DNA of 64,000 bases from Exercitatus varius (GCF_029577735.1 NZ_JARQTO010000001.1:372001-436000), one strand, 5' to 3'. Counted from the first letter of the stretch, positions 35,127 to 44,125 are shown. Program-made: numbers and translations. The notes: generated by a model not told the origin, from the sequence alone.

Positions 35127-35423
35127 TTAACCTTTCAGTTTTGCTTTTTCTACTCGGGCGCGCAATTTTTGGCCGGGCTTAAACACCACAACCCGACGAG
35201 CGGAAACCGGCACATTTTCACCGGTTTTCGGGTTTCGCCCCGGACGGGAGGCTTTATCCCTTAATTCAAAATTACCGAATCCCGATAATTTTACATCATT
35301 TCCATCAGCCAACGTCGCCCGAATTTCTTCAAAGAAACTTTCCACCATCGCTTTCGCTTCGGTTTTATTCAGCTCAAGTTTTCGCGTCAGGTTTTCCGCT
35401 ATTTCGACTTTCGTTAATGTCAT
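35127..35423 (-). CDS. ihfA: Integration host factor subunit alpha
   Basis: DNA-bending HU/IHF-family protein of 98 residues that pairs with IHF-beta. The N-terminal helices (TKVEIAENL) and the beta-arm RNPKTGENVPV with the intercalating Pro are present. It starts only 2 bp after pheT, so it is cotranscribed with the phe genes, as in E. coli. Confidence 0.96.
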   Translation of the reverse strand: MTLTKVEIAENLTRKLELNKTEAKAMVESFFEEIRATLADGNDVKLSGFGNFELRDKASRPGRNPKTGENVPVSARRVVVFKPGQKLRARVEKAKLKG

Positions 35424-35425
35424 AA

Positions 35426-37813
35426 TTAATCTCTCAAAGTTGCATTAAAGCGTTGTTTTAATTCGGCTAATACTGCAGAGATAACACCGTTAATATCTTC
35501 TTCGCCCAAGGTTTTTTCCGTGTCCTGAATAGTCAGACTGACAGCCAGGCTCTTCATGCCTTCCGCCACACCGGAACCCTGATAAACGTCAAATAAATTC
35601 ACTGCTACCAATTTTTCACCGCCGACGGCGCGACATGCATCAATAATATCAATCGCCGGTACGTTATCCGCAACCACTAATGCCAGGTCACGACGATTCG
35701 CCGGGAATTTAGAGATTTCTTTTGCCGTTGCGACATTACGTCGAGAAACTTTTTCAACTAAAATCTCGGCCGCAAATGTTTTACCGTTTAATCCCAATTT
35801 TTGCACAATGCTCGGATGAATCTGACCTATGCAGCCGATTTCTTCGTCATCTAACATTAAGACTGCGGATTGCCCCGGATGAAATGCCGGCAAAACTTTT
35901 GCTACGAATTTAACTCTATCGCCGATTGCGGTCAAGGATAACAGATTTTCAATATAGCCTTTTAAGTCATAAAAATCAGCCGGTTCGGATTTGGTCGCCC
36001 AATGTTCGTTATATTTTGCACCGGTCATCACCGCCGCAAAGACCAACTCCTGGCGAACGCCGAATTCCGCCTTGGTATCGGGAATAAAACGTAACCCCGT
36101 TTCAAACAAACGCACGCGAGTTTGCTGACGATTTTGATTATACAGCACCGCTTCCAATAAGCCGGTTAATAAAGAAACGCGCATTGCCGACATTTCACTG
36201 GAAATCGGATTAGGCAATACCCACGGTTTAACGGACGGATGTAACAAACTTTGGATCTTCGGATCGACAAAGCTATATGTAATCGCCTCATGAAAATCGG
36301 CGGACACAAGTGCGGTCTTAATTCGATCGATATCTAAATCCGATTCTTTATGTTCACGCATTTTTAAATGTGCCAACGGCGCATTATTCGGAATGTTGTT
36401 ATAACCGTAAATGCGAGCCACTTCTTCAATTAAATCTTCTTCGATTTCAATATCGAAACGCCAGCTGGCCGATGTTACCGTCCACATATCGTTTTCATAA
36501 TGCACGGCAAATCCTAAACGGTGGAAAATATCGGTAACGGTTTCCGTTTCGATATGATGCCCCAATAAAGCATCCAATTTGCTACGACGTAATTGCACTT
36601 CTTTTAATTTAGGCAAATGTTGTTCGCTGACCGCTTCACAAATTTCACCGGCTTCACCGCCGCAAATTTCTAATAAAAGTGCGGTCGCTCTTTCCATTGC
36701 TTTACGTTGTAACTGAAAATCCACGCCGCGTTCGAAACGGTGAGAGGCATCGGTATGTAAACCGTATTGGCGGGCGCGACCGGTAATCGCTAACGGAGCA
36801 AAAAATGCCGATTCTAAAATCACGTCTTTGGTTTCGGCATTTACGCCGCTTGCCGCTCCGCCGAAAATTCCCGCCATTGCTAGCGGACCGTTTTGATCGG
36901 CGATAACTAAAGTATTGCTTTGTAATTTTGCCGTATTACCGTCCAATAGAACGAGTTCTTCGTTCTCTTTCGCCATCCGGACTTGTACCGGTTGCACCAC
37001 TTTTGTCGCATCAAAAGCATGCATCGGCTGACCTAATTCAAACAAAATGTAGTTGGTAATATCCACCACCGGATCGATTGAACGAGTACCGCAGCGACGA
37101 AGTTTTTCTTTCATCCACATCGGTGTTGCCGCTTTCACGTTGATATTTTTTACCAAACGCAATAAATAGCGAGGACAAGCCTCCGGTGCGGAAACATTAA
37201 TGGCAATTTTATCCGAAATAGTCGGCTCAATACTGTCAACGACCGGTTCGTTGACGGACATACGATTTACCACGCCGATTTCCCGCGCCACGCCGGCGAT
37301 GCTTAAACAATCCGCACGATTCGGCGTCAGGCTGATTTCGATTGCTTTATCATCCAAATCAAGATATTTACGTAAATCACGACCAATCGGCGCATCCGCC
37401 GGTAATTCGATAATACCGCTGTGATCTTCCGATATACCTAATTCACTGAAAGAACAAAGCATGCCTTCGGAAGGCTGACCGCGCAATTTCGTTTTTTTAA
37501 TTTTAAAATTCCCCGGCAACACCGCGCCGTCCATTGCACAGGCAACTTTTAAGCCCTGTCGGCAATTCGGTGCGCCGCATACAATATCCAACAAGCGGTC
37601 GCCGCCCACATTAACTTTGGTTACGCGTAACTTATCCGCATCGGGATGTTGTGCACATTCGACAACTTCCCCCACGACCACCCCGCTGAATTCGCCGGCA
37701 ACCGGTTCTACACCGTCTACTTCCAGACCTAACATGGTAATTTGTTCGCATAATTGCTCTGTGTTAATCGCAGGATCAACCCACTGACGCACCCAATTTT
37801 CACTAAATTTCAT
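35426..37813 (-). CDS. pheT: Phenylalanyl-tRNA synthetase beta subunit
   Basis: Beta subunit of the alpha2-beta2 enzyme; 795 residues, as in E. coli. An EMAP-like tRNA-binding domain at residues 40-150 (VVGEVVECAQHPDADKLRV), the B5 domain, the editing region and the C-terminal ferredoxin-like anticodon-binding domain (KFPANRRDLALVVADNV) are in order. Two uptake signals lie in the gene (36308, 36677). Unlike in E. coli it does not adjoin pheS directly: a 471-bp gene intervenes. Confidence 0.97.
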   Translation of the reverse strand: MKFSENWVRQWVDPAINTEQLCEQITMLGLEVDGVEPVAGEFSGVVVGEVVECAQHPDADKLRVTKVNVGGDRLLDIVCGAPNCRQGLKVACAMDGAVLPGNFKIKKTKLRGQPSEGMLCSFSELGISEDHSGIIELPADAPIGRDLRKYLDLDDKAIEISLTPNRADCLSIAGVAREIGVVNRMSVNEPVVDSIEPTISDKIAINVSAPEACPRYLLRLVKNINVKAATPMWMKEKLRRCGTRSIDPVVDITNYILFELGQPMHAFDATKVVQPVQVRMAKENEELVLLDGNTAKLQSNTLVIADQNGPLAMAGIFGGAASGVNAETKDVILESAFFAPLAITGRARQYGLHTDASHRFERGVDFQLQRKAMERATALLLEICGGEAGEICEAVSEQHLPKLKEVQLRRSKLDALLGHHIETETVTDIFHRLGFAVHYENDMWTVTSASWRFDIEIEEDLIEEVARIYGYNNIPNNAPLAHLKMREHKESDLDIDRIKTALVSADFHEAITYSFVDPKIQSLLHPSVKPWVLPNPISSEMSAMRVSLLTGLLEAVLYNQNRQQTRVRLFETGLRFIPDTKAEFGVRQELVFAAVMTGAKYNEHWATKSEPADFYDLKGYIENLLSLTAIGDRVKFVAKVLPAFHPGQSAVLMLDDEEIGCIGQIHPSIVQKLGLNGKTFAAEILVEKVSRRNVATAKEISKFPANRRDLALVVADNVPAIDIIDACRAVGGEKLVAVNLFDVYQGSGVAEGMKSLAVSLTIQDTEKTLGEEDINGVISAVLAELKQRFNATLRD

Positions 37814-37831
37814 TCTATTCTCTCTTATTCA

Positions 37832-38302
37832 TTACGGAAGGACTTCAAATTTCAGATTTTTAAAGACCACATTATTAAACTGTACATCGACATGATATTC
37901 ACCGACAGGATCCTGTTTTCCAAATTCCCAACATTGAACTATCACATCATTTTTAATCTCTGTATGAGGGATTTCAAAAACAGCCTGATAACCTTTGCCG
38001 TCCGTATCGGCAATTAATCTGGCATTATTGGCTTCCATGGTAATTTTTGCCGGCGCTTTGATATTTTCAATCAATTGATTGTTTTCCTGAATCTCAACAT
38101 TTCGCACAACCACACAAAGTCGGCGTTTATCCTTTCTGGAAAACCGATTGCCTTCCATCGGTTTCGGCTGTGTCGCACTGGCATCCAACACCTGCAAAAA
38201 TGCGACGGGACGGGTTTCTTCCGATGTTTGCGTATTACCGGAAGCCATTACCGAACCGCTTAAAAAACAGGCGATCAGAGTAATCAACGAATATTGATTC
38301 AT
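37832..38302 (-). CDS. Secreted protein of unknown function inside the phe operon
   Basis: I do not recognise this 156-residue protein. It has a signal peptide (LITLIACFLSGSVMASG, cleavage after Ala-Ser-Ala-like MAS-G), so it should be periplasmic. The mature part is mostly predicted beta, with two cysteines (one in RRLCVVVRNVEI, one in VQCWEFGKQ) that could form a disulfide, and the C-terminus VDVQFNNVVFKNLKFEVLP looks like beta strands. It sits 11 bp after pheS and 18 bp before pheT on the same strand, so it must be cotranscribed with them. Base composition is like its neighbours, so nothing points to recent transfer. Confidence 0.8.
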   Translation of the reverse strand: MNQYSLITLIACFLSGSVMASGNTQTSEETRPVAFLQVLDASATQPKPMEGNRFSRKDKRRLCVVVRNVEIQENNQLIENIKAPAKITMEANNARLIADTDGKGYQAVFEIPHTEIKNDVIVQCWEFGKQDPVGEYHVDVQFNNVVFKNLKFEVLP

Positions 38303-38313
38303 GGGGAAAAACC

Positions 38314-39303
38314 CTATTTAAATTGTTTTAAGAAACGCAGGTCATTTTCAAAGAATGAACGTAAATCCGTTACGTTGTAGCGTAACATGGTTAAACGTTC
38401 GACCCCCATACCGACGGCAAAACCGCTGTATTCGTTCGGATCAATGCCCACATTGCGTAATACGTTCGGATGTACCATTCCGCAACCCAATACTTCCAAC
38501 CATTTACCGTTTTTTCCCATAACGTCCACTTCCGCCGAAGGTTCAGTGAAAGGGAAATAAGACGGACGGAAGCGAACCTGTAAATCTTCTTCAAAAAATG
38601 CGCGTAAGAAATCATGCAACAATCCTTTTAATTCGGTAAAGTTTGCATTTTTATCCACATACAGCAATTCGATTTGATGGAACATCGGTGTGTGAGTTTG
38701 ATCGTAATCGTTACGATATACCCGCCCCGGCGCCATAATACGGATTGGGGGCTGCATTTTTTCCATAGTACGGATTTGTACGCCGGAAGTTTGAGTACGC
38801 AGTAATAATTCGGGATTAAACCAGAAAGTGTCATGATCCGCGCGCGCCGGATGATGTTTCGGAATGTTTAACGCATCGAAATTATAGTAATCGCTCTCTA
38901 TTTCGGGACCGCTTTCCACACTGAAACCCAATTCGGAGAAAAATTTCGTCACGCGTCCGATGGTAATAGAAACCGGATGTAATCCGCCCACTTCCACTTT
39001 ACGTCCCGGCAGGCTGACATCAATACGTTCCTGTTCTAATTTAGCATTCATCGCCGCCTGTTCGATTTGCTCTTTTTTCGCATTAAGAATTTCTAATATC
39101 GCTTGCTTCGCCTCATTAATTTTCGCGCCCATGGCAGGACGCTCTTCCGGTAAAACGTCACGCAAACCTTGCATTAACTGAGTGAAATGTCCTTTTTTAC
39201 CGAAATATTCCACGCGGAAATTTTCTAAAGCATCAACGCCTCTATCCTGTAATTCGTCAAGTGCCGCCCGGGCTTGTTCTGTAATTTGTTTAAGGTTTTG
39301 CAT
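38314..39303 (-). CDS. pheS: Phenylalanyl-tRNA synthetase alpha subunit
   Basis: Catalytic subunit; 329 residues (E. coli 327). The N-terminal coiled coil (residues 1-90) binds tRNA. Class II motif 2 is RVYRNDYDQTHTPMFHQIE and motif 3 is FAVGMGVERLTMLRY. AAGGACAGG precedes the ATG. The upstream leader has no phenylalanine-rich peptide, so the PheM attenuation seen in E. coli is not evident; the promoter must lie in the 110 bp between this gene and the tRNA-Val terminator. Confidence 0.97.
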   Translation of the reverse strand: MQNLKQITEQARAALDELQDRGVDALENFRVEYFGKKGHFTQLMQGLRDVLPEERPAMGAKINEAKQAILEILNAKKEQIEQAAMNAKLEQERIDVSLPGRKVEVGGLHPVSITIGRVTKFFSELGFSVESGPEIESDYYNFDALNIPKHHPARADHDTFWFNPELLLRTQTSGVQIRTMEKMQPPIRIMAPGRVYRNDYDQTHTPMFHQIELLYVDKNANFTELKGLLHDFLRAFFEEDLQVRFRPSYFPFTEPSAEVDVMGKNGKWLEVLGCGMVHPNVLRNVGIDPNEYSGFAVGMGVERLTMLRYNVTDLRSFFENDLRFLKQFK

Positions 39304-39412
39304 ACCTGTCCTTATCTCGCCTATGGATTAATCTGAAATGTGCTTAATGATAATACTAACTTATTAAAAAATCACGTATTTTTTATGTGGAAAGTAAAGT
39401 TTAGAAAATAAA

Positions 39413-39440
39413 AAATCCCAAACCGACAAATTTGGGATTT
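39413..39440 (-). terminator. Terminator of the tRNA-Val gene
   Basis: On the minus strand AAATCCCAAA pairs with TTTGGGATTT (arms 39431-39440 and 39413-39422) with an 8-nt loop, then TTTATTTTC. It lies 10 bp after the tRNA CCA end, so it ends the tRNA transcript before pheS. Confidence 0.8.
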
Positions 39441-39450
39441 ACAAGAAAAA

Positions 39451-39527
39451 TGGTGCGACTAGCTGGACTCGAACCAGTGACCCCCACCATGTCAAGGTGG
39501 TGCTCTAACCAACTGAGCTATAGTCGC
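39451..39527 (-). tRNA. tRNA-Val (anticodon GAC)
   Basis: A 77-nt tRNA with a 7-bp acceptor stem GCGACTA/TAGTCGC, discriminator A and encoded CCA. The D arm is AGCTCAGTTGGTTAGAGC, the anticodon stem CCACC/GGTGG encloses TTGACAT with anticodon GAC (39491-39493 in plus coordinates), and the T loop is GGTTCGAGTCC. The anticodon arm matches E. coli tRNA-Val(GAC). Confidence 0.96.
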
Positions 39528-39548
39528 AATATTAGGTATTCATTTCGG

Positions 39549-39609
39549 AAAGTGCGGTCAATTATAACGAGTTTTCTTAGCAAAACAAGTGCTTTTTCGA
39601 CCGCACTTT
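39549..39609 (-). repeat. Widely spaced inverted uptake-signal pair after glmM
   Basis: AAAGTGCGGTC (39549-39559) and GACCGCACTTT (39599-39609) face each other across 39 nt, much longer than in the other pairs. It may still terminate glmM transcription, but the loop makes it a weaker case. Confidence 0.6.
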
Positions 39610-39634
39610 TTCAACTGTTAAATTTTTGAACAAT

Positions 39635-40969
39635 TTAACTGTTTTTCACCGCTTCGGCAATTTCCTCCGCCGATTTTTGCGCCAAAACGGCGTCTTCACA
39701 TTCAACCATCACACGAATTAACGGCTCCGTACCGGATTTACGTAACAAAATACGGCCTTTGCCCGCCAATCGTTGCTCCACTTCCGCTGCAACGGTTTTC
39801 ACTTTTTCGCTGTTTAACGGATTTTCACCGCCGTCAAAACGAACATTAATTAACACTTGAGGGAATAATTTTACCGCGCCGGTGAGCTCGTGCAGGCTCA
39901 ATTTATGTTGAGCCATAGCGGTTAATACGGCTAATGAAGCGATAATACCGTCACCGGTGGTGTTTTTATCCAGAATAATAATATGACCTGAATTTTCACC
40001 ACCCAATTTCCAGCCGTTTTCCTGCATTTTTTCCAATACGTAACGATCACCCACGTTGGCTCGTAAGAACGGAATACCCAGTTGCTTTAAGGCGATTTCA
40101 AGGCTCATATTACTCATTAAGGTTCCGACGACCCCGCCTTTTAAGTGACCGGCGCGCAAAGTTTCGCGGGCGATAATATAAAGAATCTGGTCACCGTCCA
40201 CTTTATTGCCTAAATGATCCACCATCATAATGCGGTCGCCGTCACCGTCGTAAGCCAGCCCTACATCAGCCCCAACTTCCAATACTTTATCCTGCAACGC
40301 TTTAATATCCGTTGCGCCGCATTTTTCGTTAATATTTACCCCGTTCGGTTTGGTGCCGATCTCAATAATTTCGGCACCCAATTCGCGTAATACGCTTGGC
40401 GCGATATGATAAGTGGCGCCATGTGCGCAATCCACGACGATTTTATAACCTTCCAGACTTAATGAAGTCGGGAAAGTACTTTTACAGAACTCAATATAAC
40501 GACCGGCGGCATCATTAATCCGACTGGCTTTCCCCAAATCGGCAGATTCCACGCAATCCATCGGTTGTTCCAGTAAAGCTTCTATGGCTTCTTCCACATC
40601 ATCCGGCAATTTAGTCCCTTCGGCAGAGAAAAACTTAATTCCGTTATCGTCATAGGGATTATGGGAGGCGGAAATCACCACGCCCGCTTCGGCACGGAAA
40701 GTGCGAGTTAAATAAGCTACCGCGGGTGTCGGCATCGGACCGACAAAGACGGCGGACAAACCGGCTGCCGTCAAACCAGCTTCCAGTGCGGATTCCAGCA
40801 TATAACCCGAAATACGGGTGTCTTTTCCGATAAGCACTTTTTTAGAGCCGTGAGTTGCCAGCACTTTACCTGCCGCCCAGCCCAATTTTAATGCGAAATC
40901 AGGTGTAATCGGAAACGTACCCACTTTACCGCGCACGCCGTCAGTACCGAAATATTTACGTTCTGCCAT
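39635..40969 (-). CDS. glmM: Phosphoglucosamine mutase
   Basis: Converts glucosamine-6-phosphate to glucosamine-1-phosphate for peptidoglycan and LPS precursors; 444 residues, cytoplasmic. The phosphoserine is Ser102 in VISASHNPYDDNG; the Mg site is AYDGDGDR near 240; the sugar loop is GGENSGHI near 325; and the phosphate-binding loop is RKSGTEPLIRVM near the end. It follows folP on the same strand at 79 bp, the folP-glmM order of E. coli. Confidence 0.97.
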   Translation of the reverse strand: MAERKYFGTDGVRGKVGTFPITPDFALKLGWAAGKVLATHGSKKVLIGKDTRISGYMLESALEAGLTAAGLSAVFVGPMPTPAVAYLTRTFRAEAGVVISASHNPYDDNGIKFFSAEGTKLPDDVEEAIEALLEQPMDCVESADLGKASRINDAAGRYIEFCKSTFPTSLSLEGYKIVVDCAHGATYHIAPSVLRELGAEIIEIGTKPNGVNINEKCGATDIKALQDKVLEVGADVGLAYDGDGDRIMMVDHLGNKVDGDQILYIIARETLRAGHLKGGVVGTLMSNMSLEIALKQLGIPFLRANVGDRYVLEKMQENGWKLGGENSGHIIILDKNTTGDGIIASLAVLTAMAQHKLSLHELTGAVKLFPQVLINVRFDGGENPLNSEKVKTVAAEVEQRLAGKGRILLRKSGTEPLIRVMVECEDAVLAQKSAEEIAEAVKNS

Positions 40970-41048
40970 GTTTTTTATTCCTTATTTAGAAAAAGGTGGA
41001 AAACCACCGGTTAAAATTTTAATGTGTTATTTTTGACGATAAAATCCA

Positions 41049-41876
41049 TTATGCATTGACCGTCGCCTGCCAGATTTTCAATGCGTCAGCGGTTTCCGCC
41101 ACATCGTGAACGCGCAAAATCGTTGCGCCGTTTTGAGCCGCAAGCAATGCGCAGGTCACACTTCCGATAACGCGCCGATCAACGGGTTTATCCAATACCG
41201 CACCAATCATGGATTTGCGCGAAAGTCCGGCTAAAACCGGATAACCGTGCACCGCAAAACGGGCGGATTGTTGCAATAATCGGTAATTATGGCCAACGGT
41301 TTTACCAAAGCCAAAGCCGACATCCCAAATAATGTTTTCATTCTTCATTCCCGCTTTTAAACAAAGTGCGGTCCGATTTTGCAAAAATTGCAATACCTCT
41401 TCCACCACATTGTCATATTGCGGCGCAGCCTGCATGGTACGGGGTTGCCCCTGCATGTGCATAATACAGGTCGGCAACGCCAGTTCCGCTGCGGTTTCCA
41501 ATGCGTTCGGTTCCTGCAGAGCCCGAATATCATTAATCATATCCATCCCCGCTTTCGCCGATTCCCGCATAACCGCCGCTTTTGACGTATCCACCGAAAT
41601 CCAGCAATCGAAACGCTGACGCACGGCTTCCACAACGGGAATGACGCGATCAATCTCTTCCTGCTCGCTGACTTCGTCCGCCATCGGACGGGTAGACTCA
41701 CCACCGATATCGATAATTGCCGCCCCTTCATTCAGCATTTTATCTACTTGAACCAGCGCCTTGTCTAAACTGAAAAATTTTCCGCTATCTGAAAAAGAAT
41801 CCGGTGTAAAATTCAAAATTCCCATAATTTGCGGTTGGGATAAATCTAAGACTTTACCGTTTGCTTGAAGTTTCAT
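41049..41876 (-). CDS. folP: Dihydropteroate synthase
   Basis: Joins p-aminobenzoate to hydroxymethyl-dihydropterin pyrophosphate in folate synthesis; 275 residues. Family marks are ILNFTPDSFSDSG near residue 20, IDIGGESTRP near 58, and the C-terminal RVHDVAET. An uptake signal is in the gene at 41364-41372. FolE is in the same window (9777-10430), but 30 kb away. Confidence 0.96.
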   Translation of the reverse strand: MKLQANGKVLDLSQPQIMGILNFTPDSFSDSGKFFSLDKALVQVDKMLNEGAAIIDIGGESTRPMADEVSEQEEIDRVIPVVEAVRQRFDCWISVDTSKAAVMRESAKAGMDMINDIRALQEPNALETAAELALPTCIMHMQGQPRTMQAAPQYDNVVEEVLQFLQNRTALCLKAGMKNENIIWDVGFGFGKTVGHNYRLLQQSARFAVHGYPVLAGLSRKSMIGAVLDKPVDRRVIGSVTCALLAAQNGATILRVHDVAETADALKIWQATVNA

Positions 41877-41954
41877 TTTCTGCCTTACCTAGATAAACGC
41901 ATGCCGATTATAACGGAATTCCGCTGTAGGCGCACAAAAATTTGCGTTAAAATG

Positions 41955-41963
41955 ACCGCACTT
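41955..41963 (-). repeat. DNA-uptake signal upstream of the Set-type transporter gene
   Basis: Single ACCGCACTT in the divergent folP/transporter spacer, 20 bp before the transporter start. Confidence 0.8.
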
Positions 41964-41982
41964 TTGTTCATTCGGTTTCATT

Positions 41983-43155
41983 ATGCAAGTACATCACAAA
42001 CCGGCCAATCTTGTTGCCTTCGCTTTTCTGCTGATTGCGTTTTTAACCGGCACGGCCTCAGCCTTCCAAATGCCGACGCTCAGCCTGTTTTTATCGCGGG
42101 AAATTCAGGTTTCTCCTTTGATGGTGGGCATTTTTTATGCCGTCAATGCAATCATGGGAATCTTGATCAGCCAAATGGTCGCCCGTTATTCCGATAAACA
42201 GGACGATCGCCGGAAAATTATCATCGGCTGCTGCTTAATCGCTATTTTCGGCAGTCTTATTTTCGCTTTCAACCGGAATTATTACGTGCTGGCGTTTCTC
42301 GGCACCTTCTTTCTGGGATTGGGTTCGTCCTCCAATCCGCAATCTTTCGCGTTCGCCCGCGAATATGCGGAACACAGCCAACGGGAAGCGGTAATGTTCA
42401 CCACTATTATGCGTACCCAAATTTCACTGGCGTGGATTATCGGTCCGCCGGTTTCGTTCGCTATCGCGCTGAATTGGGGATTTCACTATATGTATCTGGT
42501 GGCGGGACTGGCATTTTTACTGTGCGCGCTGTTAACCGCCACCATGTTGCCCAAAATCAGCCGAAAGCAAATTCTGAAAACCGAATCCGCGCCAATCAGC
42601 GCACCGACCAATAACCGTCAATCCGTTATTTATTTGTTCACAGCCTGTTTTCTGATGTGGATGTGCAACAGTATGTATATGATTTCTATGCCGTTATACA
42701 GCATTCACGAACTGCATTTGCCGGAAAGTCTGGCGGGAACGCTAATGGGAACGGCCGCCGGTCTGGAAATTCCCGTCATGCTGATCGGCGGTTATCTCAC
42801 TAAGTTTTTCCGAAAAAAGGTCTTAATTTTGACCGCACTTTTATCCGGTTTCGCCTTTAATTTGCTCTTGCTTTTTCTGCATGAAGCCTGGCAGCTTGTT
42901 GCGTTGCAAGTTTTAAACGCCGTTTTTATCGGCATTATCGCTACGCTCGGCATGGTTTATTTTCAGGACCTTATGCCGCGCCAAATGGGCGCCGCCACCA
43001 CTTTATTCGGAAATGCGGCAAAAGGCAGTTGGATTTTAGGCGGTCCGCTTGCCGGGCTCATTGCGGAACATTGGGGATACAGCTCGGTATTTTATCTGTC
43101 GGTGGTGATTGTGCTGATCAGTTTTTACTGTATGTGGAAAGTCAAATCCGTTTAA
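41983..43155 (+). CDS. MFS sugar efflux transporter (SetA/SetB family)
   Basis: Twelve-helix major-facilitator carrier of 390 residues. The N-terminal half matches the E. coli sugar-efflux proteins SetA/B/C: PTLSLFLSREIQV, GIFYAVNAIMGI, DDRRKIIIGCC, AREYAEHSQREAVMFTTIMRTQISLAWIIGPP in outline. These pumps export glucosides, lactose or IPTG. Which Set paralogue this is cannot be decided. A lac operon is present 40 kb away, but there is no direct link. An uptake signal lies in the gene (42832-42840). Confidence 0.85.
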   Translation: MQVHHKPANLVAFAFLLIAFLTGTASAFQMPTLSLFLSREIQVSPLMVGIFYAVNAIMGILISQMVARYSDKQDDRRKIIIGCCLIAIFGSLIFAFNRNYYVLAFLGTFFLGLGSSSNPQSFAFAREYAEHSQREAVMFTTIMRTQISLAWIIGPPVSFAIALNWGFHYMYLVAGLAFLLCALLTATMLPKISRKQILKTESAPISAPTNNRQSVIYLFTACFLMWMCNSMYMISMPLYSIHELHLPESLAGTLMGTAAGLEIPVMLIGGYLTKFFRKKVLILTALLSGFAFNLLLLFLHEAWQLVALQVLNAVFIGIIATLGMVYFQDLMPRQMGAATTLFGNAAKGSWILGGPLAGLIAEHWGYSSVFYLSVVIVLISFYCMWKVKSV

Positions 43156-43214
43156 CGGCGATGACAATCTGTCCGCTTATCAATACAAATGAAATAAAAA
43201 TACACAAAAATTTC

Positions 43215-43223
43215 ACCGCACTT
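43215..43223 (-). repeat. DNA-uptake signal after the Set-type transporter gene
   Basis: Single ACCGCACTT in the spacer before the carbonic anhydrase promoter. Confidence 0.8.
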
Positions 43224-43265
43224 TAGCGCGGATTTTTAGTAAAACTTAAGCTAATCCCTGAACTA

Positions 43266-43279
43266 TTGATTGAAATCAA
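43266..43279. promoter_or_regulatory. FNR box upstream of the carbonic anhydrase gene
   Basis: TTGATTGAAATCAA is a perfect match to the FNR consensus TTGAT-N4-ATCAA. A consensus -10, TATAAT, is at 43305-43310. The box centre (43272.5) would be about 41-44 bp before the start of transcription, the activating position. Confidence 0.75.
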
Positions 43280-43304
43280 TACTCCGATGAAAATGATTTC
43301 TTAC

Positions 43305-43310
43305 TATAAT
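43305..43310 (+). promoter_or_regulatory. -10 element of the carbonic anhydrase promoter
   Basis: TATAAT in the context TTACTATAATGCC, 57 bp before the start codon. No good -35 hexamer is present, which agrees with activation from the FNR box upstream. Confidence 0.65.
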
Positions 43311-43366
43311 GCCCTACGTTTTTTAGAGCTTTTGCCCTTTTCTCATTTGTCACTAAGGAGAATATT

Positions 43367-44110
43367 ATGAAGTCATTCCGTTTCCTGTTATCCATGAGCA
43401 TTTTTATCTCACTCCCCCTTTATGCCGCACAGGGGCATCATCATTGGGGGTATTCAGGGCAAGGTAATCCTGAGAATTGGGGAGAGTTAAGCCAGGAGTT
43501 TATTACCTGCAAAATCGGTAAAAATCAATCGCCCGTGAACATTTCGAAATCTATTCCCGTTCAACGTCAGGATTTAAAAATCAGTTATCCGGCACTTTCG
43601 CTTAAACTGGAAAACAACGGACATACATTACAGGCATCCAATATTGATCAATCGCCGTCTATCCGTATCGATGACAAAACTTTTATGCTGAAACAATTTC
43701 ATTTCCATACGCCGAGTGAGCACACATTTAAAGAACAACATTTCCCTATGGAAGCCCATTTTGTTCATCAATCTTCGCAAGGTGAGCTTGCCGTCTTGGC
43801 GGTAATTTTTAAAGCGGGGAAAGACAATCCGGCATTGGCGCCGATTGTGCGGCAGTCGTTAAAAAGCGGTGAATCCGTTACTCTGCAGCAACCGTCGGAC
43901 ATTCAGGGGTTATTACCGAAAAAATCCACCCATTTGCGTTTAAACGGTTCGCTGACTACGCCGCCTTGTACCGAAGGGGTCACTTGGGTCATTCTTGAAA
44001 CACCGGTCGAAGCCGGTCCGGCGCAAATTCAAGCGATAGAAGCCATGGTTGGTCATAACAATCGTCCGATACAACCGATCAACTCCCGTTTGATCATTCA
44101 AGAAAAATAA
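43367..44110 (+). CDS. Periplasmic alpha-type carbonic anhydrase
   Basis: Interconverts CO2 and bicarbonate; 247 residues with a signal peptide (FLLSMSIFISLPLYAA) and therefore periplasmic. The three zinc ligands of the alpha class are His112 and His114 in KQFHFHTPSEH and His131 in EAHFVHQ. The HHHWGYSGQGNPENWG start of the mature protein and NGSLTTPPCTEGVTW are also diagnostic; Cys48 and the Cys in PPCTEG can form the family's disulfide. CTAAGGAG precedes the ATG. A perfect FNR box suggests anaerobic induction. An inverted uptake-signal terminator follows. Confidence 0.93.
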   Translation: MKSFRFLLSMSIFISLPLYAAQGHHHWGYSGQGNPENWGELSQEFITCKIGKNQSPVNISKSIPVQRQDLKISYPALSLKLENNGHTLQASNIDQSPSIRIDDKTFMLKQFHFHTPSEHTFKEQHFPMEAHFVHQSSQGELAVLAVIFKAGKDNPALAPIVRQSLKSGESVTLQQPSDIQGLLPKKSTHLRLNGSLTTPPCTEGVTWVILETPVEAGPAQIQAIEAMVGHNNRPIQPINSRLIIQEK

Positions 44111-44125
44111 TTGATTGATAAAAAC

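Noticed and set aside
39432..39629. 65-codon plus-strand frame over the tRNA
   Set aside because: It is the usual false product of reading across a tRNA gene (tRNA-Val, 39451-39527).
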